Source: Aliikangiella maris
GTDB lineage: Bacteria; Pseudomonadota; Gammaproteobacteria; Enterobacterales; Kangiellaceae
Direction of reading: 5' to 3'
Length of the DNA stretch: 64,000 bases
Assembly: GCF_040719265.1 (NCBI RefSeq)
Contig: NZ_JBFDAH010000007.1
Location: 209,385 to 273,384 of the forward strand
Shown piece by piece: positions 8,071 through 16,641 of the stretch (positions are counted from its first letter, which is position 1; every line of letters starts with the position of its first letter). A model generated the notes under the pieces. It did not search any database and was not told where the DNA came from. It saw only the letters and a list, made by a program, of their open reading frames with translations. Position numbers and translations under genes: made by a program.

Positions 8071-10035
8071 ATGAATCGAATGAGCAAAATAAGTCAATAT
8101 AGACTGGGATTAATATTGGGTGCCGTTATCAATGTCTCGGCCTGTGTTTCGACAACGACATTTAAAACCGACCATAATCAGTATCAGCTGGCCAATAAGC
8201 CCGAATTATCGGACCGTCAGCGAGCAGACCTTTATGAAGCGATTATTGCTGGCGACTTGGCATCATTTAAGCAAGATCACCAATCAGCCATGAGCTATTA
8301 TTTATACGCCGCTGACATCTCAAGAAATAAGCAACTGATAGAACAAAGTATTGATGCAGCCCAAAGAGCTAACGATGCGCTCGGTCTAGAACAAGCTGCG
8401 CTAATTTGGTTGGCAATTGAGCCTCAAAATATTGATGCGCTGACGTTGTTACTTAGCGCACAACTGGCACAACAAAATTTAGCCGATGCAGCAAAGACCA
8501 CCGATCAACTATTTACGCTAGTCACCTCACCAGAGGAGCGTTATAACCTATTATCAACTTATGTGATCAATCAGGATCCTCGCGCAACTTTCAATTTATT
8601 GCGAGATCTTCGCCAAAAATATCCAAACGATGTTGCCGTTAGCAGCATTATCAGTAAGCTCATCATGGGATTAGCCACTCGCAATCAAAATCCAGATAAC
8701 ATGTTAAATCAAGCGCTTACCCGTGCTGAAGAAGCATTATCTATTGATCCATTATTTGAACCGGCAATCCGCTTAAAAACACATATTCTGGTGCAACTCA
8801 ACCAAGATGACGCTGCCCGATATTATTTGAGTGAGTTGTTTAATAACAATCGCCAATCTCAATCAATCAGTCATATGCTGGGTCAACTACTCTACGATCT
8901 GCAAGATCTGGATGCCGCCATTGCACATTATACCGACTGGTTAATGACCCACCCACAAGATACAGAAACCCGTTATTACCTTGCCGCCAGCTATTACGCC
9001 AGTGAAGATTATGCCGATAGTTTGCAGCAGTTTGATTTATTGTCTAATACCGATCATGAAGTCAACACGGTTAGTTTTTATGGTGGCGATTCGGCAGCCA
9101 GATTAGGTCAGATTGACAAAGCCATTGCTTATTTTAGTCGGGTTAATTCAGGTAAATTTAAAGTCTTGGCAAAAATTCAGTTATCGCAGTTATATGCCAT
9201 CAAAAAAGACTATACCCGAGCGCGCGAAGTGCTTAACGCCTCCGGTTTTAGTGAAGAGTCAGACATAGCCCAGCTTATTACCGCCGAAGTTGACCTTTTA
9301 AAAAAGCACTTTTCAGAAGAACAAGCTAAACAAACCCTCAGCAATGCACTTTTGCAATATCCTGAAAATCTCAATTTAAACCTGAAAAAAATCGATATTT
9401 TTAATTTAACAGATAATGCACCAGCGCTGGTTAAACATTTACAACAAGCATTGGCACTCATTCGATCCCCCGCTAAAGTTGATCGGTTTAATCTTGCCGC
9501 GGCGGCTTTGCTTAATAATCATGGCCACTACCAACAAGCCGTTGATTGGCTTAACCAGGCTCTAACCAACAAGCCCGAAGATAAAGATTTGCTTTATGCC
9601 AGAGCATTATATAAGGAAAACCTCGGATTACATGAGGATATGATTAAAGAATTCAAGCATTTACTGGCTCTATATCCGGACGATATCAATATCAAAAATG
9701 CTTTGGGATACACTTTGGCCGATCAAAATAAAGAACTGTCATTGGCACAATCTTTAATCAATGAAGCCATTCAAGCCATGCCGGATAACATTGCGATTAT
9801 TGATAGCAAAGGTTGGTTGGCTTATCGCATGGGCAACCTAGAGGAAGCTATTGAATATTTAAGCAAAGCATTTAAGCTTTCTCCCAGTGCAGACATTGCA
9901 GCACACTTGGGCGAAGTGTTATGGCAATACGGCAAACCCGAACTAGCTAAAAATATTTGGCAGAAAGGTTGGGAAATCGAAAAAGAAAACAGCGTATTAC
10001 AGAAGACACTGGAGCGATTTAAGATTGAATTTTAA
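8071..10035 (+). CDS. TPR-repeat lipoprotein upstream of lolB
   Basis: 654 residues. The start ATG has AAGG about 7 bases upstream. The N-terminus is a lipoprotein signal ending in the lipobox VSAC, so the mature protein is probably membrane-anchored in the envelope. The rest is almost entirely helical tetratricopeptide repeats, for example ALSIDPLFEPAIRLKTHIL and AIQAMPDNIAIIDSKGWLAYR, the latter with the classical W-x-x-x-x-G/A-x-x-A spacing. A TPR protein directly upstream of lolB is common in gammaproteobacteria and is presumed to scaffold envelope assembly; its exact role is unproven. The stop overlaps the annotated lolB frame, suggesting an operon. Confidence 0.8.
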   Translation: MNRMSKISQYRLGLILGAVINVSACVSTTTFKTDHNQYQLANKPELSDRQRADLYEAIIAGDLASFKQDHQSAMSYYLYAADISRNKQLIEQSIDAAQRANDALGLEQAALIWLAIEPQNIDALTLLLSAQLAQQNLADAAKTTDQLFTLVTSPEERYNLLSTYVINQDPRATFNLLRDLRQKYPNDVAVSSIISKLIMGLATRNQNPDNMLNQALTRAEEALSIDPLFEPAIRLKTHILVQLNQDDAARYYLSELFNNNRQSQSISHMLGQLLYDLQDLDAAIAHYTDWLMTHPQDTETRYYLAASYYASEDYADSLQQFDLLSNTDHEVNTVSFYGGDSAARLGQIDKAIAYFSRVNSGKFKVLAKIQLSQLYAIKKDYTRAREVLNASGFSEESDIAQLITAEVDLLKKHFSEEQAKQTLSNALLQYPENLNLNLKKIDIFNLTDNAPALVKHLQQALALIRSPAKVDRFNLAAAALLNNHGHYQQAVDWLNQALTNKPEDKDLLYARALYKENLGLHEDMIKEFKHLLALYPDDINIKNALGYTLADQNKELSLAQSLINEAIQAMPDNIAIIDSKGWLAYRMGNLEEAIEYLSKAFKLSPSADIAAHLGEVLWQYGKPELAKNIWQKGWEIEKENSVLQKTLERFKIEF

Positions 10036-10777
10036 TTCCCTAGTAAGCCAAACCGGACTAATGGCTAAAAGCAAGATGCCTGATAGCTCGAACCAATATT
10101 GCAGCTTCCAAAAATTAATTCGAAGTGTGCAAGCTTTCAGTCGATTTGGTCAACTTAGCCAATTGGCTCTGTCGGGTTCGTTTAACTCACTAATGGTCGC
10201 CGCTCTCATAATGACTTTAGGTGGCTGTCAAACGGCCCCAACAAAAATATCTGGACAAATACCATCGACATTAGCCGATATTCATTATTGGGATCTTAAA
10301 GCCAGAGTCGCTATAAAAACGGCAGAAGATAGTGTTACAGCAACACTCGACTGGAAAAAGCGCGCTGATGATTTTAATTTTCATTTATACGGCACCTTCG
10401 GCGTAACTTACGCCCAACTTTCGCAACAGGGTTACCAGGCAAAACTTGAACTTCCTGATGATCAAACTTTTTATCATCAAAATGCACAACAATTACTCTA
10501 TCAATCTTTAGGTTGGGATTTTCCTATTGAAGCACTCAGTTATTGGGTGAAAGGACAACCATCGAATCTGTCAGGTGAATTGGTGACTCGTGATAATTCT
10601 GGACAGTTATCGTTAATTTATTTCAATGACTGGCAAGTCTCATTTCAAAATTTTCAGGACTTTCAGGGACAAATATTACCAAAAATTATAAAAGCAACCC
10701 ATCCGCAAATGTCGATGAAAGTCGTGTTAAAATCCTGGCAGCCACTCCCTGATAATTCGAATTTATCCGAACATTAG
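10025..10777 (+). CDS. lolB: Outer-membrane lipoprotein receptor LolB
   Basis: The lipobox LGGC places the acylated cysteine at residue 68 of the longest frame. After it comes a LolB beta-barrel: DIHYWDLKARVAIKT, then YGTFGVTYAQLSQ, and SYWVKGQPS, which correspond to the conserved WxxxG-R-aia and 'pFG' regions. LolB inserts lipoproteins delivered by LolA into the outer membrane. The start is uncertain. The TTG at 10025 overlaps the upstream gene, and ATGs at 10061 and 10076 are possible. All leave an unusually long n-region (about 40-55 residues) before the hydrophobic core. ispE follows 35 bp on, as is typical. Confidence 0.85.
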   Translation: MNFNSLVSQTGLMAKSKMPDSSNQYCSFQKLIRSVQAFSRFGQLSQLALSGSFNSLMVAALIMTLGGCQTAPTKISGQIPSTLADIHYWDLKARVAIKTAEDSVTATLDWKKRADDFNFHLYGTFGVTYAQLSQQGYQAKLELPDDQTFYHQNAQQLLYQSLGWDFPIEALSYWVKGQPSNLSGELVTRDNSGQLSLIYFNDWQVSFQNFQDFQGQILPKIIKATHPQMSMKVVLKSWQPLPDNSNLSEH

Positions 10778-10812
10778 CGGACCAGTTAAAATGATTAATT
10801 AACAATAGACAA

Positions 10813-11727
10813 ATGACCAAAACACCAAAACGCTGGGCCAGCCCCGCCAAGCTAAATTTGTTCTTGCAGGTAATTGGAAGACGCACCGATGGCTATCACC
10901 TGCTGCAAAGTATTTTTCAATTACTTGAATTTGGTGATGAGCTGGAAATACACCCTAATGAATCAGGACAAATCGAATTAGCTTGCAATATTTCGCAATT
11001 AGCTACCGCAGATAATCTGGTCGTCAGGGCCGCTAATGCACTCAAACAAACAGCGCTGGCACAAAATGCTTTTAACCAGCCACAAGCACAAGCACGCATA
11101 AAAAATCTTGGTGCCTCAATTAAACTCTATAAAAATTTACCTGCTGGTGGAGGATTAGGTGGTGGAAGTTCAAATTGCGCGACGACGTTATTAGCGCTTA
11201 ATCATCTATGGAAACTTAATTTAGATTACTCATTACTGGCTAAAACAGGACTTTCTCTTGGTGCCGATGTGCCATTTTTTGTACACGGTCAAAATGCGTT
11301 TGTTGAGGGAATCGGCGAAAAGTTAACCACAATTTCTTTACCGGAATGTTGGTATCTGGTCATTCAACCTGGTTGTCATATCGCCACAGCAAAAATTTTT
11401 TCAAATCCACTATTGACAAGAAATAGTAAAGCCATCAGAATACGCGACCTCAACGCACTGGAGCTGCCTTACCAAGGAGTTAACACTCTACAGGCGGTTG
11501 CTTGTCAAGCACATCCAGAAGTTCAGCAGGCGGTTGACTGGCTCAAACAATTCAGTCCAAGCGCGCGAATGACAGGAAGTGGCAGTTGTGTTTTCGCAGC
11601 CTTTGACAATGAGCAAGAAGTGCGTAAAATAGCGGCTCAATGTGAGTGGTCACACTTTGTGACAAAGGGGATAAATCTATCACCGGTTCATATTGACCTG
11701 CAGACCAAAGTCGGTAAAGCTGACTAG
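10813..11727 (+). CDS. ispE: 4-diphosphocytidyl-2-C-methyl-D-erythritol kinase
   Basis: 304 residues. It is a GHMP kinase with the N-terminal SPAKLNLFLQVIGRR, the ATP-binding glycine loop PAGGGLGGGSSN (about residues 112-123) and the C-terminal MTGSGSCVFA motif. It phosphorylates the 2-hydroxyl of CDP-ME in the MEP isoprenoid pathway. It lies between lolB and tRNA-Gln/prs, the conserved gammaproteobacterial order. It probably belongs to the operon with the TPR protein and lolB. Confidence 0.95.
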   Translation: MTKTPKRWASPAKLNLFLQVIGRRTDGYHLLQSIFQLLEFGDELEIHPNESGQIELACNISQLATADNLVVRAANALKQTALAQNAFNQPQAQARIKNLGASIKLYKNLPAGGGLGGGSSNCATTLLALNHLWKLNLDYSLLAKTGLSLGADVPFFVHGQNAFVEGIGEKLTTISLPECWYLVIQPGCHIATAKIFSNPLLTRNSKAIRIRDLNALELPYQGVNTLQAVACQAHPEVQQAVDWLKQFSPSARMTGSGSCVFAAFDNEQEVRKIAAQCEWSHFVTKGINLSPVHIDLQTKVGKAD

Positions 11728-11767
11728 TTGGTTGACAAATTGAGTATGAAATGACTCAAACTACTAC

Positions 11768-11842
11768 AGGGGTATCGCCAAGCGGTAAGGCAACGGGTTT
11801 TGATCCCGTCATGCGTTGGTTCGAATCCAGCTACCCCTGCCA
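11768..11842 (+). tRNA. tRNA-Gln (anticodon TTG)
   Basis: 75 nt including an encoded CCA. The acceptor stem AGGGGTA pairs with TACCCCT. The anticodon stem ACGGG/CCCGT encloses the loop TTTTGAT with anticodon TTG at 11800-11802. The T-loop TTCGAAT is intact. The body closely resembles E. coli tRNA-Gln apart from the A1-U72 pair. It sits between ispE and prs, a conserved position. Confidence 0.95.
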
Positions 11843-12051
11843 TTTTCTCTGGATTAACCAAATTTATTTATCGAAACATTATCAATTAAAGTGGTAAATT
11901 TGCTGTTATACATATTGGTTAATCACACCTATACTTTTGGTCAGTACCTTTCCAATACATGCGATGCGTATAAATTTATCAAAGCAAGATTGCGCAAGCT
12001 AATGTATTATTCGTTTATAAATTTTGTTCAAAGACAGATTGGGGTCTAATT

Positions 12052-12999
12052 ATGTCTGATATGATGCTCTTTAGCGGTAACGCCACACCAGAACTTGCCA
12101 AAAAAATCTCTGATGCACTTGATGTCGAGTTAGGAAAAGCCAAGGTAGGTCGTTTTAGCGATGGCGAAGTGGCTATTGAGATTTTAGAAAATGTTCGCGG
12201 AATGGATGTTTTTGTTATTCAATCGACCTGCGCCCCAACTAATGAAAGCCTGATGGAACTGGTGGTTATGGCTGATGCACTCAGACGCGCCTCAGCCGGT
12301 CGAATTACCGCGGTTGTCCCCTATTTTGGCTATGCCCGACAAGATCGACGAGTACGTAGTGCGCGCGTACCAATTAGTGCAAAAGTGGTTGCCGATATGA
12401 TGGCTGTTGTTGGCATTAATCGGGTTCTGACAGTTGATTTGCACGCCGACCAGATTCAGGGATTTTTTGATATTCCGGTCGATAACGTTTATGCAACACC
12501 GGTATTAATCGAGCACATTCAGCGTACGGCCAGTGGCGACGAAGTTGTCGTTTCACCTGATGTTGGCGGGGTAGTACGCGCCCGAGCAGTAGCCAAACTA
12601 TTAAATGATGCCGAACTGGCAATTATTGATAAACGCCGACCAGAAGCCAACAAATCAGAAGTGATGAACATTATTGGCGATGTAAGTGGTCGCCACTGCG
12701 TAATTTTAGATGATATGGTTGATACCGCAGGCACCCTATGTACTGCAGCTGGAGCACTTAAAGCTAATGGTGCAAAAAGTGTTTCAGCTTATGCCACCCA
12801 CCCAGTATTGTCAGGCAATGCTATTGATAACATTAATAACTCAGTTTTAGATAAATTGGTAATTACCGATACAATTCCGCTCACCAAAGAAGCTCGAGCT
12901 TGTGATCGAATTATTGTACTTTCTCTGGCAGAAATGCTGGCAGAATCGATTCGCCGAGTTAATGAAGAAGAATCTCTCAGCTCAATGTTTATGGGCTAA
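12052..12999 (+). CDS. prs: Ribose-phosphate pyrophosphokinase (PRPP synthetase)
   Basis: 315 residues, the family's standard length. The N-terminus DMMLFSGNATPELA aligns with E. coli Prs. The divalent-ion and ATP region DLHADQIQGFFD and the PRPP-binding loop ILDDMVDTAGT are both present. The enzyme makes PRPP from ribose-5-phosphate and ATP for nucleotide, histidine, tryptophan and NAD synthesis. TGGGG lies upstream of the ATG. A strong terminator follows at 13137. Confidence 0.96.
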   Translation: MSDMMLFSGNATPELAKKISDALDVELGKAKVGRFSDGEVAIEILENVRGMDVFVIQSTCAPTNESLMELVVMADALRRASAGRITAVVPYFGYARQDRRVRSARVPISAKVVADMMAVVGINRVLTVDLHADQIQGFFDIPVDNVYATPVLIEHIQRTASGDEVVVSPDVGGVVRARAVAKLLNDAELAIIDKRRPEANKSEVMNIIGDVSGRHCVILDDMVDTAGTLCTAAGALKANGAKSVSAYATHPVLSGNAIDNINNSVLDKLVITDTIPLTKEARACDRIIVLSLAEMLAESIRRVNEEESLSSMFMG

Positions 13000-13136
13000 G
13001 TCAGAAAACAGGTTAGAAAGATTATTCTTTAATATACTGGAGTATTAAAATTTAATCTCAATATCTGACAGTTAAGTGATGTTAAGTTTGAATCATATAA
13101 ATTTAACTCAAACAGGTTTAACTCAATCTAAATCAA

Positions 13137-13166
13137 TAAAAACGCACCCATCGAGTGCGTTTTTTT
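13137..13166 (+). terminator. Intrinsic terminator after prs
   Basis: The stem ACGCAC/GTGCGT (13142-13147/13155-13160) is extended by A-T pairs around the loop CCATCGA and followed by an unbroken T-run. The rest of 13000-13399, about 400 bp between prs and rplY, shows no other gene that I can support. Confidence 0.85.
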
Positions 13167-13399
13167 ATTGGCAACCTAAGTATTTTGGGTCTTTTAAACC
13201 TTTTAGCCAACCAAACAGCGACAACCTGCCAGTTTAGGTTAGATTATTTAGGTAATAACTTGCAACCAACCTGCCATCTCAATTATAATTCGCCGCCCTT
13301 TTTAAAGGGTTTAAAAATGCCTCAAATCCTGATGATTTGAGAGATTGAGCCAAACCTTGAACTGGTCGCGGTCAGGGTTAAAATTTGGAGAACCGTAAA

Positions 13400-14023
13400 A
13401 TGAGCGAATCATTTGAATTAAATGTCGAGATTCGAGAAGATATGGGGAAAGGTGCGAGCCGCCGCCTACGTCGTCTTGAAGGTAAAGTTCCTGGTATTAT
13501 CTATGGTGCAGGAAAAGAACCGCAAACTATCAGCGTTATTCATTCAGAAATTATCAAGCATTTAGAAGAAGAAGCTTTCTATTCTCACGTTTTAACGTTA
13601 AATGTTAATGGTACACCTGAAAGCGTTATCTTAAAAGATCTACAGCGTCACCCATACAAGCCAAAAATCAACCATGTTGATTTCTTGCGCATTAAAGCAG
13701 GTGAAAAATTACAGACAACTGTTCCACTTCACTTCTTAAATGAAGAAACAGGCCCTGGTGCTAAAGCTGGTGGCGTAATCAATCACACTATCAGTGCTGT
13801 TGAAGTCAGTTGTTTACCAAAAGATTTACCTGAATTTATCGAAGTTGATCTGGGTGCACTTGAAATGGATCAAGTTATTCACTTATCTGACCTGCAATTA
13901 CCTAATGGTGTTGAGCTGGTTGAACTGGCACTGGGCGAAGACCATGACCAGGCAGTGGTAACCATTCATAAAGGTCGTAGTGCAAAGTCTGACGAAGAAT
14001 CATCTGACGATTCAGCTGAATAA
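13400..14023 (+). CDS. rplY: 50S ribosomal protein L25/general stress protein Ctc
   Basis: 207 residues from the ATG at 13400. The longer frame starting TTG at 13385 would run through the GGAG ribosome site, so the ATG is chosen. The N-terminal L25 domain binds 5S rRNA (REDMGKGASRRLRR, VPGIIYGAG) and is followed by the extra C-terminal beta domain of the Ctc/TL5 type. The C-terminus is acidic and serine-rich (DEESSDDSAE). It lies upstream of pth as in most gammaproteobacteria. Confidence 0.93.
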   Translation: MSESFELNVEIREDMGKGASRRLRRLEGKVPGIIYGAGKEPQTISVIHSEIIKHLEEEAFYSHVLTLNVNGTPESVILKDLQRHPYKPKINHVDFLRIKAGEKLQTTVPLHFLNEETGPGAKAGGVINHTISAVEVSCLPKDLPEFIEVDLGALEMDQVIHLSDLQLPNGVELVELALGEDHDQAVVTIHKGRSAKSDEESSDDSAE

Positions 14024-14077
14024 GCTGGACAAACAGGCTACAATATGCGGCCTGTTTGACTTGATTCATCGTACACA

Positions 14078-14668
14078 ATGACCCAAATAAAGTTGATTGT
14101 AGGGCTCGGAAATCCGGGCCCTCAATATTCTCAGACCCGCCATAACGCAGGTGCCTGGTATGTAGAAGAACTCGCCAGAACCCACGCCATCCCCCTTCAA
14201 TTGGAAACCAAATACTTTGGTCACTCTGGCCGGGGAATGATCGACGGTAAAGACTGTCGTCTGTTAATCCCTAATACCTTTATGAACCTGAGTGGAAAGT
14301 CAGTTGGCGCAATAGCCACATTTTTTAAAATTTTACCTGATGAAGTACTGGTTGCTCATGATGAACTCGATATGCTGCCAGGCACAGTTAAACTCAAAAA
14401 TGGTGGTGGGCATGGTGGCCATAATGGGTTAAGAGACATTATTAAATCACTGGCAAACTGCAGAGATTTTTATCGATTACGTATTGGTATTGGTCATCCT
14501 GGCCATAAAAGTCAGGTATCAAATTATGTATTGGGCAAAGCCCCTCCCAATGAACAGCGGGCAATAGAAGAAAGCATTGACGAAGCCTTACGATTTACAC
14601 GCGATATTGTCAGCGGCAATCATGACAAAGTCATGCAAAGTATGCATGCATTTAAGGCTAACTATTAG
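14078..14668 (+). CDS. pth: Peptidyl-tRNA hydrolase
   Basis: 196 residues. The N-terminal motif GLGNPGPQYSQTRHNAG contains the catalytic His (H22), and FMNLSGKSVG and the HDELDMLPG motif follow. The GGGHGGHNGLRDI segment is intact. It recycles peptidyl-tRNA released from stalled ribosomes. ychF starts 21 bp downstream, the usual pth-ychF pair. Confidence 0.96.
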   Translation: MTQIKLIVGLGNPGPQYSQTRHNAGAWYVEELARTHAIPLQLETKYFGHSGRGMIDGKDCRLLIPNTFMNLSGKSVGAIATFFKILPDEVLVAHDELDMLPGTVKLKNGGGHGGHNGLRDIIKSLANCRDFYRLRIGIGHPGHKSQVSNYVLGKAPPNEQRAIEESIDEALRFTRDIVSGNHDKVMQSMHAFKANY

Positions 14669-14689
14669 TAATTATTTTCGGAGAAAACA

Positions 14690-15781
14690 ATGGGAATCAA
14701 GTGTGGAATAGTCGGTTTGCCCAATGTTGGTAAATCAACATTATTTAATGCTTTAACCGATGCTGGAATTGATGCTCAAAACTACCCTTTTTGTACTATC
14801 GAGCCAAATACTGGTGTTGTCCCAGTGCCTGACCCCCGGCTTGATAAATTGGCCACAATCGTCAACCCAGAGCGTGTTTTAGCAACGACTATGGAATTCG
14901 TTGATATCGCAGGTCTAGTTAAGGGGGCATCAAAAGGTGAAGGTCTGGGAAACCAGTTTTTAGCCAATATACGCGAAACCGATGCCATAGCGCACGTGGT
15001 TCGTTGCTTTGAAAATGATGATGTCATCCACGTAGAAAATAAAATTGATCCACTCGATGATATTGAAGTCATTAATACCGAACTGGCACTTGCCGATCTC
15101 GAATCGGTGGAAAAGCGGATTCAAAAGAATATTCGTGTTGCTAAAAGCGGCGATAAAGAAGCAAAAGCATTACTAGAAATTTTAGAAAAATGTCGTGTAC
15201 TACTCGAAGACGGCCAGCCTATTCGTTCTGGCGACTGGGATAAAGACGAAGCCCAAGTCATCAAGAGCATGCAATTTATTACCAGCAAACCAACCATGTA
15301 CATTGCTAACGTCAGTGAAGATGGTTTTAGTGACAATCCACACCTAGATAAAGTAACCGAGTTGGCACAAGCAGAAAATGCCAGTGTTGTTGCCGTGTGC
15401 GCCTCAGTTGAATCAGAACTTGCAGGACTTGAAGCAGAAGAACAAGCAGAATTTTTGGCCGAAATGGGACTCGAAGAGCCCGGCTTAAACCGTGTTATTC
15501 GCGCAGGCTACGAATTATTGAACCTGCAAACCTACTTTACGGCTGGCGTAAAGGAAGTAAGAGCCTGGACAGTTAAAATTGGCGCAACAGCCCCACAAGC
15601 GGCAGGCGTTATCCATACAGACTTTGAAAAAGGATTTATTCGGGCAGAAGTCGTCGGTTATGCAGATTATATTGAATTTAACGGCGAATCAGGCGCAAAA
15701 GAAGCAGGCAAATGGCGCCTGGAAGGTAAAGAATACATCGTTAAAGACGGTGATGTTGTTCATTTTCGATTTAATGTATAA
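14690..15781 (+). CDS. ychF: Redox-regulated ribosome-binding ATPase YchF (OBG family)
   Basis: 363 residues, as in E. coli. G1 is GLPNVGKST, the switch region DIAGLVKGASKGEGLG is present, and the G4 motif is replaced (NVSED), consistent with ATP rather than GTP preference. The C-terminal TGS domain ends KDGDVVHFRFNV. GGAG precedes the start ATG. A terminator follows. Confidence 0.96.
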   Translation: MGIKCGIVGLPNVGKSTLFNALTDAGIDAQNYPFCTIEPNTGVVPVPDPRLDKLATIVNPERVLATTMEFVDIAGLVKGASKGEGLGNQFLANIRETDAIAHVVRCFENDDVIHVENKIDPLDDIEVINTELALADLESVEKRIQKNIRVAKSGDKEAKALLEILEKCRVLLEDGQPIRSGDWDKDEAQVIKSMQFITSKPTMYIANVSEDGFSDNPHLDKVTELAQAENASVVAVCASVESELAGLEAEEQAEFLAEMGLEEPGLNRVIRAGYELLNLQTYFTAGVKEVRAWTVKIGATAPQAAGVIHTDFEKGFIRAEVVGYADYIEFNGESGAKEAGKWRLEGKEYIVKDGDVVHFRFNV

Positions 15782-15844
15782 GCCGCTTATTTATTGTAAA
15801 CTAGCTTATCAATAGATTTTATAACCAAATACGTCTGGCCAATC

Positions 15845-15880
15845 AAAGACCAAGTTCGATCTTAAGACTTGGTCTTTTTT
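15845..15880 (+). terminator. Intrinsic terminator after ychF
   Basis: The 10-bp perfect stem AAAGACCAAG/CTTGGTCTTT is followed by T residues, ending the pth-ychF transcript. The remaining space to 16180 is AT-rich with no gene seen. Confidence 0.85.
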
Positions 15881-16179
15881 CTTAAGATCTGCTCATAAAG
15901 CACAAATCCTGATATTTAGCGGCTTACTTGAAACTATCAATCATTTTATAAGTTAAAATTTTTATTTATTACATTAAATATTCAACTTTCTACAAAATCT
16001 ATACACTGAGCTTTGCTAAACTTTTATTGTTATAAATTACTCATAACTTATCTTAGTACAACATTCAGTCAGCCAACATATCTTATTGTTTTTAAAAGAA
16101 ATAACTAACTACTAGCACGTTAAATATATAGGGTTATTTTAGTTTTTAACAGGAAAAGCAACTAATTTTTAAAAGACTG

Positions 16180-16213
16180 TTGACAAAAGTGTGCTAAATC
16201 AGCAAAATACGCG
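16180..16213 (+). promoter_or_regulatory. Promoter of tRNA-Met, stringent-type
   Basis: A perfect -35 box TTGACA (16180-16185) lies about 18 bp ahead of an AAAATA -10-like box, followed by the GC-rich discriminator CGCGCCTC. This GC-rich element just downstream of the -10 is typical of stable-RNA promoters under (p)ppGpp control. It lies about 75 bp upstream of the tRNA. Confidence 0.6.
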
Positions 16214-16285
16214 CCTCTTGAATGACATGACTTAGTTATTTCATTCAAGCAGTTAATCGTGGTCCGCAAGCATGGTTAACTTAGT

Positions 16286-16362
16286 GGCAAGGTAGCTCAG
16301 TTGGTTAGAGCACATCACTCATAATGATGGGGTCGGTGGTTCAAATCCACTCCTTGCTACCA
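16286..16362 (+). tRNA. Elongator tRNA-Met (anticodon CAT)
   Basis: 77 nt with an encoded CCA. The anticodon stem CATCA/TGATG holds the loop CTCATAA with anticodon CAT at 16320-16322. The D arm AGCTCAGTTGGTTAGAGC is standard. The body matches elongator Met rather than the initiator, which has an unpaired position 1-72 and GGG/CCC anticodon stem. G1-T72 is a wobble pair here. Confidence 0.93.
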
Positions 16363-16368
16363 TTATTC

Positions 16369-16395
16369 AAAAAGCCCGTTATAACGGGCTTTTTT
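16369..16395 (+). terminator. Intrinsic terminator after tRNA-Met
   Basis: The stem AAGCCCGTT/AACGGGCTT is followed by a T-run, seven bases after the CCA end. Confidence 0.9.
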
Positions 16396-16641
16396 ATTGG
16401 CCCTCTTCTAATTGTTTAATTTCTGTTTACTTTAAATTGTTACTTTTAATGCTTTAATCTCATCAATAACCAACATATTTATTATCTCATCCTGAAAACT
16501 TGATATTCTTTAGTTAATTTTTACGTTAAAATTCCGAGCTTTCATCATTGATTAAATAATTATATTTACCAAAAATACATAAATAGAAATTAATAATATC
16601 TATGCGTTATTCATAGGAATATCAGATCAGAGGAAGTCACT

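Noticed and set aside
13155..13340. A 61-codon frame after prs
   Set aside because: It starts inside the prs terminator and has no ribosome site.
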